From an uncultured Clostridia bacterium (lineage in GTDB: Bacteria > Bacillota > Clostridia > Lachnospirales > Lachnospiraceae), in the NCBI GenBank assembly GCA_946614685.1, contig CAMOHF010000014.1, positions 1 to 11,047 on the forward strand: DNA of 11,047 nt, given 5' to 3'. Below the pieces are notes generated by a model. It was given only the letters and a program-made list of their open reading frames with translations, ran no database searches and was not told the DNA's origin. Positions 1 to 6,491 of the stretch are shown piece after piece (position 1 is the stretch's first letter; each line of letters opens with the position of its first letter). The translations under genes and the position numbers were made by a program.

Positions 1-745
1 CTGCCTCGGAAACTTCGTCGACTGCTTCGGATACTTCGGGCACCTCGGAAACTTCGTCGACTGCTTCGGATACTTCAGACACCTCGGAAACTTCGTCGAT
101 TGCTTCGGTAACTTCAGGTACCTCGGGAACAGCGTCAGACACCTCGGTTACTGCGGGTGCTGCGCCGGCGGGTACGGAAACGTTGACTACCGGGGCGGGT
201 ACATTTACCACGGGAGAAGGCGTGTGCTCGATGCTGTCGCTGATCTTGTCGATGCTGCCGCTTAAACTGCCTCCCAGGCTCTGCAGGGAGTCGATCAGCT
301 CACGGTTGCCGGTCTGATTATACTTGACGATGATCTTCACGGCCTTCTCGATGGACTCGTTGATCTCGCGTGTGGCGAGATTCCTGGATTCGGTGTTCTG
401 GTGATCGGATGCGATAAGCTCCGCAAAGCCGGTGTTCAGCTTGCGGATCTGCACATAGGTGGCCTTCGCAAGGCGCTCCATGGTGTCGTCATCCGTGTCG
501 GTGCCGAGCTTCTCAACGGATGAGAGCACGGTTTCTCGGATATAGTCCCGAAGTTCCGCTTCCTTCGCGGCTCGGACTTGAATCAGGGCCATAAAGAACA
601 GGTATGCGGATGCCACAAGCATCAGAGATACCACGGCGATGTAGATCGGTTTCTCTTTGAATTCGACAATGCAGTAGAGGAAGCCCAGGAAGGCTGCGAC
701 ACTGATCATGCCGAGTGCTACAAGTCTCTTGTACAAAGCGTTCAT
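1..745 (-). CDS. Membrane-anchored protein with Val/Glu repeat tail (5' part only)
   Basis: I do not recognise a named family. Reading leftward from the ATG at 745, an open frame of 248 codons runs off the left edge, so the C-terminus is missing. Residues 10-25 and 34-53 are hydrophobic and look like two transmembrane helices joined by a short charged loop (EFKEKP). Residues about 55-155 are charged and helix-prone (AAKEAELRDY, REINESIEKA), probably a cytoplasmic coiled coil. After a Pro/Val linker (VVNVPAPVVNVS) the protein enters a Val/Glu-rich repeat of 13 residues built from EVSEV and EAVDEVSE. The start is supported by GGAGGA four bases upstream. It is divergent from the CARF nuclease gene. 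A structural or envelope-associated role is only a guess; no catalytic motif is visible. Confidence 0.8.
   Translation of the reverse strand, partial: MNALYKRLVALGMISVAAFLGFLYCIVEFKEKPIYIAVVSLMLVASAYLFFMALIQVRAAKEAELRDYIRETVLSSVEKLGTDTDDDTMERLAKATYVQIRKLNTGFAELIASDHQNTESRNLATREINESIEKAVKIIVKYNQTGNRELIDSLQSLGGSLSGSIDKISDSIEHTPSPVVNVPAPVVNVSVPAGAAPAVTEVSDAVPEVPEVTEAIDEVSEVSEVSEAVDEVSEVPEVSEAVDEVSEA
4..159. repeat. 39-bp tandem repeat inside the membrane-protein gene
   Basis: Units begin at 4, 43, 82 and 121, each opening with CCTCGG on the plus strand, giving an exact 39-bp period. By eye, copies 1 and 2 differ at two bases and copy 3 differs from copy 2 at about five; copy 4 is strongly diverged. 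The period is 13 codons, so copy-number changes would keep the minus-strand frame. The array may continue beyond the left edge. Confidence 0.85.
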
Positions 746-781
746 GATGTCCTCCGTAGATTCATATACATAACTACCGAA

Positions 782-810
782 ATTCTACCATATATCTATG
801 GAAAATGCCA
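782..810 (-). promoter_or_regulatory. Putative promoter of the membrane-protein gene
   Basis: On the minus strand TAGAAT (787-782) is preceded by TGG, an extended -10, with a weak -35 (TGGCAT, 810-805) 17 bp upstream. The predicted start leaves a leader of about 30 nt before the ATG at 745. The elements overlap three alternating copies of CCATA/TATGG (788-792, 797-801, 808-812) that could form a regulator site. Confidence 0.45.
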
Positions 811-828
811 TAAAAAAACAACAAATAC

Positions 829-857
829 TATGCAAAAACGGGCGGAAGAAGTATAAT
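829..857 (+). promoter_or_regulatory. Putative promoter of the CARF nuclease gene
   Basis: A consensus TATAAT lies at 852-857 with a weak -35 (TATGCA, 829-834) 17 bp upstream. Transcription would begin near 864, giving a leader of about 26 nt that contains the GGAG ribosome site at 879-882. The weak -35 limits confidence. Confidence 0.45.
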
Positions 858-889
858 AATATTGACAAAAAATGTGCCGGAGTGAGCCT

Positions 890-2077
890 ATGGAACGTAC
901 AAAAGTGATGGCGGAGTTCTATTCCGAAGAGCCCGTCGAAAACATCATGGCCATGATCAAATACAGACCGGAGAAGATCATCTTTCTGGGTCATAAAGAC
1001 AATATGATCACGAAGAAGATCAAGGATATCATTGACTTTCGGGATATGAAGTGTCCGGATTGCGAGCTGGAGTTCGTTGAAGTCCCGAAGGACGACCTGA
1101 ACGCGGCGATCGACGCTCTAACGAAGATCATCCGCGAGTATCCGGGAATCCGATTTGAGCTGACCGGCGGCAGTGAGCTTATCCTGATCGCTCTCGGCTG
1201 TATCGCTGCGCGTATGGAGATCAGCAAGCTTCGTATCGATCCGTTCACCGGCAAGGAGATCGACATCATCGGCTCCGAGGCGAAGATGACGGATTATCAT
1301 TTCAACATCGGCATCGCCGAGGATATCGTGCTTCACGGCGGTATCTTAACGCCCCAGACAGGAAGTTATGCAGAATGGAAATTCACGGACGCATTTCGCG
1401 GAGACATCCGCGTGCTCTGGGATATCTGCTGTAAGTATAAAAGCAACTGGAACCGCTATTGTTCCGTGATCGACGAGCTCGCGAAGAACACCCCCAATTG
1501 CAACGAGGGCTGGTGCGAGCTTTACAGGAATCAGCTCGGAGAAGCGGCGAAGCTCCTCCGCGACCTGGATGAAGCGGGGATGATGAAGGACTACTATGAG
1601 TCCGGCAAGAAAATTTGCTTCAGATACAAGGACAATATGATCCGAAAGGTGATCGCCAAAGCGGGGAATATCTTAGAACTGCACGTCTATGAGGTGGCTA
1701 CGAGAGACTGCTACGTGTTCACGGACGCCATCATCGGAGCCCATATCGACTGGGACGGCGAGATCCACGACTTAAGCAACCCGGGCTACGACACCATGAA
1801 CGAGATCGACGTGATCCTGATGAAGAACGTCTGTCCGATCTTCATCTCCTGCAAGAGCGGCAAGACAGGGGGCAACGCCCTGCATGAACTTGAAACCGTA
1901 TCGAGAAAGATCGGCGGAAAGTATGCGAGAAAAGCGCTTGTGATGGCGAAAAGCTGTGACGACAATATGGGCGGACAGTTTTTCAGACAGCGCGCAAGAG
2001 ACATGCATATCTGGATCATCGACGATGTCTTCCGCATGTCGGACGAGCAGCTCTTCAACAGGCTGAAGAGAATCTAG
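890..2077 (+). CDS. Card1/Can2-like CARF-domain nuclease (DUF1887 family)
   Basis: Predicted two-domain effector: an N-terminal CARF domain that in relatives binds cyclic oligoadenylate, and a C-terminal PD-(D/E)XK domain that in Card1/Can2 cuts nucleic acid. With the ATG at 890 it has 395 residues. The CARF part shows EFYSEEPVENIM near the N-terminus and the ligand-loop signature ELTGGSE at about 90-96. The nuclease part shows an early acid in GNILEL (E263), NEIDVIL with D307, then FISCKSG with K322; Ser occupies the usual Glu position of ExK. The helix after it (HELETVSRKIGGKYA) matches the family pattern. I prefer ATG 890 over the in-frame ATG at 872 because GGAG sits seven bases upstream and family proteins start close to the EFYSEEP segment. 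No cas genes or repeats are visible. The family call is strong; the ligand is unknown. Confidence 0.87.
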   Translation: MERTKVMAEFYSEEPVENIMAMIKYRPEKIIFLGHKDNMITKKIKDIIDFRDMKCPDCELEFVEVPKDDLNAAIDALTKIIREYPGIRFELTGGSELILIALGCIAARMEISKLRIDPFTGKEIDIIGSEAKMTDYHFNIGIAEDIVLHGGILTPQTGSYAEWKFTDAFRGDIRVLWDICCKYKSNWNRYCSVIDELAKNTPNCNEGWCELYRNQLGEAAKLLRDLDEAGMMKDYYESGKKICFRYKDNMIRKVIAKAGNILELHVYEVATRDCYVFTDAIIGAHIDWDGEIHDLSNPGYDTMNEIDVILMKNVCPIFISCKSGKTGGNALHELETVSRKIGGKYARKALVMAKSCDDNMGGQFFRQRARDMHIWIIDDVFRMSDEQLFNRLKRI

Positions 2078-2877
2078 TTTAAGACAAGTACGACGGACTG
2101 CCGGTAGAAGTCATCAAAAATTTCGGCGAATCTGTCGATATCATAAGTGGTGATGCCGTAGATGGGATCGTAGACGGTAAGGGTATTCGCGGCCCGGTCG
2201 TATCCGCTCAGGACGACGCAGTGCTCGAAGTAGTCCCAGACATACTCCTTGCCCTGATACATGGCGGAGTAGCCGTATTGACGGGGCGCAAGCTCCAGGG
2301 TGCACCATACGAGCACCGGCACGCCTTCGTCAAGATAATCAAATAATTTGCGGACATCGGTTCCGCTTGTGTTGACGGCGGAGTATTTTCTGCCGTTATC
2401 TGCGAGGAAGTTGTTGGCGGTCATGGTGATGGCAGGTGCGAGACATCCGCCGTCTACCCAGGGACTTCCCGTATAGCCGGCCATAAAATTATCGGAGTAT
2501 ACCAGATAGTTTTCGGCTAGGTAGGTTTTATCAAGATTGTAACCGTAGTAATTGAGTACCATCGTGAGCGACACGACCTCACATCCTGAGGGCAGCTCAG
2601 GGTACTGATTGATCAGATCGAGCGTAAGATCCACGTGACCTTCTTCGATGGTTCCGTGTGTGATATCGGTGAGCGGCTTCGGTGCGGCCGCTTCCGTAGA
2701 AGCAGGAAGAATCGACGAGACGTCGGGTATGGAATCCGCAGGCGTTGCGGACTCTGCCGAGGTCGGCGTGGATACGGCGGGATTCTTGTGGCTCGTGTCG
2801 GAATATGTTACAATAATCCATACATACGCACCAACCACCAGAACAGATAGAATTGTAGCCAGAATAACTCGTTTCAT
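2074..2877 (-). CDS. Exported or membrane-anchored C39-like cysteine peptidase
   Basis: A 267-residue protein of the C39 papain-like family (Peptidase_C39_2 type). Residues 1-26 are a hydrophobic signal or anchor, followed by a Ser/Thr/Pro/Ala linker to about residue 70, so the catalytic domain probably lies outside the membrane. The catalytic Cys is C99 in LPSGCEVVSLTMVL, with an upstream Gln (Q91) fitting the oxyanion role. The His is H219 in FEHCVVLSGYD and the Asp is D237 in VYDPIYG. There is no ABC transporter domain, so this is not a bacteriocin exporter; the substrate is unknown. The frame stays open to a TTG at 2913, but ATG 2877 is preferred because it begins the signal sequence and a good promoter lies between the two. 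The stop overlaps that of the convergent nuclease gene. Confidence 0.85.
   Translation of the reverse strand: MKRVILATILSVLVVGAYVWIIVTYSDTSHKNPAVSTPTSAESATPADSIPDVSSILPASTEAAAPKPLTDITHGTIEEGHVDLTLDLINQYPELPSGCEVVSLTMVLNYYGYNLDKTYLAENYLVYSDNFMAGYTGSPWVDGGCLAPAITMTANNFLADNGRKYSAVNTSGTDVRKLFDYLDEGVPVLVWCTLELAPRQYGYSAMYQGKEYVWDYFEHCVVLSGYDRAANTLTVYDPIYGITTYDIDRFAEIFDDFYRQSVVLVLN
2786..2814 (+). promoter_or_regulatory. Putative promoter of the FapA-family gene
   Basis: TTGTGG (2786-2791) and TACAAT (2809-2814) are separated by 17 bp, and the -10 is extended by TGT. It lies inside the 5' coding part of the divergent peptidase gene. Transcription would start near 2821, giving a leader of about 92 nt. 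Confidence 0.5.
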
Positions 2878-2883
2878 AGGAAC

Positions 2884-2913
2884 AGTATAGGTGTTTTCGA
2901 GGGGGTTCGTCAA
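2884..2913 (-). promoter_or_regulatory. Putative promoter of the C39-like peptidase gene
   Basis: On the minus strand TTGACG (2913-2908) and TATACT (2889-2884) are separated by 18 bp. Only six bases separate the -10 from the ATG at 2877, so the predicted transcription start is the A of the ATG, and no Shine-Dalgarno is present. The -35 overlaps the FapA start codon at 2913. Confidence 0.6.
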
Positions 2914-4346
2914 TGCCGGATTTCGATGATTTTGAGATGGATAATGACTGTTTGCTGCTGACGATCGACCCTTATAAAATGTGGGCCGGGCTGACGATCA
3001 CACAGCCGCTCTCCGATGCGGAAACAGCAATGCGGCAGGCGCTTACGGCGGAATACGTGGAGGAGTTTTTACGTGACGACGGGATCAGCGCCGGTATTTT
3101 GCGTGACAAAATCGACGAATTGATCGAGAAGACGAAGAACGGTATCTATGACGAAGAGGTGATCGTGGCGAAAGGCCAGGAGCCGAAGGACGGTGACGAA
3201 GGCTACTACACCTACAACATCCCGCTTGAGGATACCCGTGCGAAACCGAAGCTGAATGACGACGGTTCGGTAGATTATTTCAGTACACTCTCCCTTGCGA
3301 TGGTGGAGGAGAACCAGGTATTCGCAGTGTATCATCCGCCGACTGCCGGTACATACGGCTACACAGTCTATGCGGAGCCTCTGAAGCCCAAGCGCGGCAG
3401 AGACCAGAAAATGCTTCGCGGCAAGGGCTTTAAGATGGTGGAGGAGGGCAGCGAGGTCTACTACGTTGCCACCATCACAGGTCGTATCTTCAGAGACGAA
3501 GAGAAGATCAACATCGAGACCATCTATGTGGTGAAGGGTGACCTCGATATCGGCGAGGGCAACATTACATTTGAAGGCGACGTGGAGATCAAGGGAGATG
3601 TCCGAAGCGGACTTTCCATCGATGCCACGGGGGATATCTTTGTTCACGGACATGTGGGTTCCTGCGTGCTTAAAGCGGGCAAGAGCATCACGATCCGGGG
3701 CGGCCTGCAGGGCAAGGGCCGAAGCGAGATCACGGCCGGCACAGACATTGCCTGCAGCTTTGTGGAGCGATGCGTCGTGATTGCGGGCGGAAGCCTCTAT
3801 GCGGATTCCGTTATGGACAGCGAAGTGGTCGTAAGAGACAAGGTCATCGTAAGCTCAAAGCGAGGACAGGTGGTCGGCGGCAGGATCCTTGCGAGTCAGT
3901 TCATCCAGGCCAAGCAGATCGGCAACGATTCCGGCATCAAGACGGAGCTTTCCATCGGCGTGCCCGACAGTTACTTAAGGCGGGTGCAGGAGCTTCGTAC
4001 GAATAAGATCAAAGTCGGCAAGGAGCTGGAACTCCTTAAAACCAGACTGCACGAGATGGAGACGATGGTGGACGGTGAGCGCGATGCGAACACCGAGGCT
4101 TTCCGCATGAAGTGCATGCGCGTGAAGGTGATCAAGGACGCCGAATTAAAGCAGATCTGCGAAGAACTCGAGGAGCGCGAGACAGAGATGGAAACCTCCA
4201 AGCGCGAGGGCAGGATCGAGATTATGGGACTCGTTCATTCCGGCACCCAGGTTCACATCTGGGGAGATGCGCTTGCGGTGAAGGAAGAGGTCTACCGGGC
4301 ATCCTACAGAGGCTCAATTCACGGCGTTGTACAAGAGGGCCTTTAG
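2913..4346 (+). CDS. FapA family protein (DUF342)
   Basis: A 477-residue polymerisation-type protein of the DUF342/FapA family, whose members are linked to polar or flagellar and cell-surface organisation. Residues about 50-190 match the FapA N-terminal domain, including the typical IVAKGQEPKDGDEGYYTY segment. Residues about 205-350 are short Gly/Val repeats (VKGDLDIGEGNITFEG, DVEIKGDVRSG, HVGSCVLKAG) of a right-handed beta-helix. Residues about 351-432 are a charged coiled coil (KVGKELELLKTRLHEME), followed by a short beta-rich end. GAGGGGG at 2900-2906 supports the start. The gene is divergent from the peptidase, with 35 bp between start codons, and has no flagellar neighbours here, so a non-flagellar role is plausible. 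Confidence 0.88.
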   Translation: MPDFDDFEMDNDCLLLTIDPYKMWAGLTITQPLSDAETAMRQALTAEYVEEFLRDDGISAGILRDKIDELIEKTKNGIYDEEVIVAKGQEPKDGDEGYYTYNIPLEDTRAKPKLNDDGSVDYFSTLSLAMVEENQVFAVYHPPTAGTYGYTVYAEPLKPKRGRDQKMLRGKGFKMVEEGSEVYYVATITGRIFRDEEKINIETIYVVKGDLDIGEGNITFEGDVEIKGDVRSGLSIDATGDIFVHGHVGSCVLKAGKSITIRGGLQGKGRSEITAGTDIACSFVERCVVIAGGSLYADSVMDSEVVVRDKVIVSSKRGQVVGGRILASQFIQAKQIGNDSGIKTELSIGVPDSYLRRVQELRTNKIKVGKELELLKTRLHEMETMVDGERDANTEAFRMKCMRVKVIKDAELKQICEELEERETEMETSKREGRIEIMGLVHSGTQVHIWGDALAVKEEVYRASYRGSIHGVVQEGL

Positions 4347-4367
4347 GGGCCGAAGGCTATATAAACA

Positions 4368-4396
4368 TTGACGATAAAGTGCGGATATAGTAAAAT
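4368..4396 (+). promoter_or_regulatory. Strong sigma-A-type promoter before the 304-residue protein gene
   Basis: TTGACG (4368-4373) and TAAAAT (4391-4396) are separated by 17 bp. Transcription would begin near 4403, leaving a leader of about 30 nt containing a tiny CGGT/ACCG inverted repeat and GGAGG at 4420-4424. It is the clearest promoter before the SbcD/SbcC-like cluster. Confidence 0.7.
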
Positions 4397-4431
4397 GTCC
4401 GTATCGGTTTTTTACCGTCGGAGGCATTATC

Positions 4432-5346
4432 ATGAGTATCAATTTATCCGAATATATCTGCGGCAACACTTCCGTCTGCCGCGAAAAAAGACAACTGACG
4501 GCCTATCTTTACGAGATCGTCGAAAAGTGCGGCAGAGTCAGGATCGATATGGACGGTTTTGCGAATAAGAACTTTGAAGTAGCCGGAGCGTTTTATGAGC
4601 CGGCGTTTTTACGCGATTATTTCAATGCAGCGAAGAACAAGGCCGCGTTCAACCTAAACCTCCTTTCCTACGCGGGAGAGAAGCTTACCGCATGGGTGAA
4701 GGGCACGGAGACGCACCCGGATGTGAAGGTTGAGAAGCTTACCAAGAAAGCCATCGAGGCGCTTTCAGGTACGGAGGAGATCTTCTCCTTAGGCATCGGT
4801 CTTCCCGGTGAGGATGCGGAGGGTGACTTCGGCAAGCACATCAACGGCTGGAGCAAGCCGGAGCGTATCTATAGAAATCCCGTGGCAAGGTGGATGATGA
4901 ACACCAAGCCGGATGTCGCTTTGCTCCTCAAGAGAAAAGGCGTGAAGCGTCCGTCCTATCGGCTTTTTATGATCGAGTGCAATTATCTGTCCGGCGAGGA
5001 AGTCTATCCCGCTTATGTCGGCGTTTACGACAAGACCGGAGAGAAACTGAAAGAGTGTTATCATATCATCTGCGGCAAGCAGGCCATCTGCGATGCCGTG
5101 CTTGGATTTATGGGACGCGAGGATGCGGAGGATGTCGCCATGACATACGCCGCAGAAGGCGAGGAGACGCCGGTATATGTTTCGAGCGGATGCACCGGGA
5201 TCTTAAATTTCTCCGGAGCACAGAGCGGATATGCGGAAGGACTTTCCGTAGAAGCACTTGACAATTATCACAGAAAGCTGATTGCAGGCGAGAAAGTGAA
5301 AGAACCGAAGCTCCTTCTTGGAGAGAAGGCTGTTCTTACGATCTAA
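4432..5346 (+). CDS. Unrecognised protein with PD-(D/E)XN nuclease-like pattern
   Basis: A 304-residue protein of a family I do not recognise; it appears cytoplasmic, with no signal or membrane helix. Residues 159-187 carry KPDVALLLKRKG followed by YRLFMIECNYLSGE. This resembles the PD-(D/E)XK nuclease core, with D161 and E182, but Asn (N184) stands where Lys is normal. A following helix (HIICGKQAICDAVLGF) places Q217 where some relatives have a conserved Gln. The pattern recalls restriction-endonuclease-like families such as PGN_0703, but this is by eye and weak. The N-terminal part (YEIVEKCGRVRIDMDGF) and the CTGILNFSG segment match nothing I know. The start is well supported by GGAGG seven bases upstream. 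It ends at a terminator before the SbcD-like gene. Confidence 0.8.
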   Translation: MSINLSEYICGNTSVCREKRQLTAYLYEIVEKCGRVRIDMDGFANKNFEVAGAFYEPAFLRDYFNAAKNKAAFNLNLLSYAGEKLTAWVKGTETHPDVKVEKLTKKAIEALSGTEEIFSLGIGLPGEDAEGDFGKHINGWSKPERIYRNPVARWMMNTKPDVALLLKRKGVKRPSYRLFMIECNYLSGEEVYPAYVGVYDKTGEKLKECYHIICGKQAICDAVLGFMGREDAEDVAMTYAAEGEETPVYVSSGCTGILNFSGAQSGYAEGLSVEALDNYHRKLIAGEKVKEPKLLLGEKAVLTI

Positions 5347-5350
5347 GGAA

Positions 5351-5396
5351 AAGTGAGGCCCCGGGGTTACTTTAGGAATCTCCGGGCTTACTTTTT
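5351..5396 (+). terminator. Rho-independent terminator after the 304-residue protein gene
   Basis: AAGTGAGGCCCCGG (5351-5364) pairs imperfectly with CCGGGCTTACTT (5382-5393), allowing a G-T pair and one or two bulges, and ends in a T run to 5396. No clear promoter follows before 5420, so the next genes may depend on read-through or on a weak promoter I cannot identify. Confidence 0.7.
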
Positions 5397-5419
5397 AAGG
5401 CTTGCATAGGATATAAGAC

Positions 5420-6490
5420 ATGTTCAAATTTATTCATATCGCGGATGTGCATCTTGGGATGCATCCCGACAAAGACAAGGTATGGAGTGACGACCGCGCG
5501 GCGGAGATCGAGGCTACATTTGATACGGTTCTCGAACATTGCGCAACGCACGAGGTGAATCTGCTTCTGATCGCCGGTGATCTTTTCGATGCGCCTCCGA
5601 CGGAGACGGAGCTTCGAAAGTTGGACGCCAGACTGAAGAAGGCCACCGGTACGAAGGTGGTCATCGTGACGGGCAGCAGCGATGCGGCGCCGGCCGACAG
5701 CATTTTCTTTAAGTACGGTTTCGAGTCGGATGTCACCGTGCTTCCGCCCGACGTGATCTCGCAGGCTTACTTCGAGGAATTGGGCGTTGCCGTCACAGGT
5801 ATTTCCTATGGCAGGGAGCACTACGACGAGCCGATGCTCGAGCATATAACGCCGGCGAAGGAGGGTGCCTTCAACATCCTGCTCGGCTACGGCGGTGAGA
5901 AGGGTTATATGCCTTTTTCAAAAGATCGTCTTTTGGAGAAGGGTTTTGATTATATCGCACTCGGCAGAAGACACAAGCCGACGGTGGTTGCGGAGCATAA
6001 GATGGCATTTGCCGGAAGCCTTGAGCCCCTTTCCTACAAGGAGACGGGGGAGCACGGCTACTTTTTCGGCAAGTCGGATCCCGAGGAGGGAACCGAGGTA
6101 TCCTTTGTGCCCGTAAGCTTACGCAGGTACGTGAACCTGACGGTAGAGGTCCTTCCGGATATGAACAACGCCGCGATCACAGCGAAGGTGGAGGAGGCGA
6201 TCCGCGAAAGCGGCAGTCAGAACATCTTCCGAATCCTGATGAAGGGCTACAAGAACAGTGATGTTACCATCAATCTAAGCGAGATCCTGCGCAGATATCA
6301 GGTGCTCGAGCTTCGCGATAAAACAGGCTACAGCTACGATATTGAGGAGTTGGCCAGAGAGAATACAGGGAATCTTCTGGGTGAGATCGTCACCAGACTG
6401 TCCGATGAGGAGAGTCTGACCCGGGAAGATATCAGAGAGAAGGCAAAGCGTTATGCCGTGCTTGCCCTGATGGATACGGGGGTTTCATAG
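5420..6490 (+). CDS. SbcD/YhaO-like metallophosphoesterase with degenerate active site
   Basis: A 356-residue relative of the SbcD/Mre11/YhaO exonuclease subunit. The fold is clear: FIHIADVHLG (D9, H11), LLIAGDLFD (D54, D57), and FDYIALGRRHKP followed by AGSLEPLSYKETGEHG, which closely follows the YhaO/SbcD pattern ALGHxHKP...GSxxPLSxxExGEHG. Three catalytic motifs are changed. GNHD is GSSD (85-88), removing the Asn ligand and catalytic His. The motif IV His is replaced around NILLGYGG (152-159). GHxH is GRRH (182-185), losing the first His. Expected ligands of metal site 1 (D9, H11, D54, H185) remain. The C-terminal third probably serves as the capping and partner-binding region. AGGA lies eight bases before the ATG. 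The next gene starts one base after the stop, indicating coupled expression. Nuclease activity is doubtful. Confidence 0.87.
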   Translation: MFKFIHIADVHLGMHPDKDKVWSDDRAAEIEATFDTVLEHCATHEVNLLLIAGDLFDAPPTETELRKLDARLKKATGTKVVIVTGSSDAAPADSIFFKYGFESDVTVLPPDVISQAYFEELGVAVTGISYGREHYDEPMLEHITPAKEGAFNILLGYGGEKGYMPFSKDRLLEKGFDYIALGRRHKPTVVAEHKMAFAGSLEPLSYKETGEHGYFFGKSDPEEGTEVSFVPVSLRRYVNLTVEVLPDMNNAAITAKVEEAIRESGSQNIFRILMKGYKNSDVTINLSEILRRYQVLELRDKTGYSYDIEELARENTGNLLGEIVTRLSDEESLTREDIREKAKRYAVLALMDTGVS

Positions 6491-6491
6491 G

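Noticed and set aside
4..159. Possible CRISPR-like array at the left edge
   Set aside because: The units are contiguous with no spacers, and the 39-bp period is codon-aligned within an open frame.
861..867. TTGACA at 862-867 as a -35 for the CARF nuclease
   Set aside because: The -10 would fall around 885-890, where there is no AT-rich box and the start codon already lies.
872..889. Upstream ATG at 872 for the CARF nuclease
   Set aside because: No Shine-Dalgarno precedes it, whereas GGAG sits seven bases before the ATG at 890 and the extra residues are not family-like.
3069..3653. 194-codon minus-strand frame inside the FapA-family gene
   Set aside because: Antisense shadow of a clear FapA coding region, with no domain or start signal.
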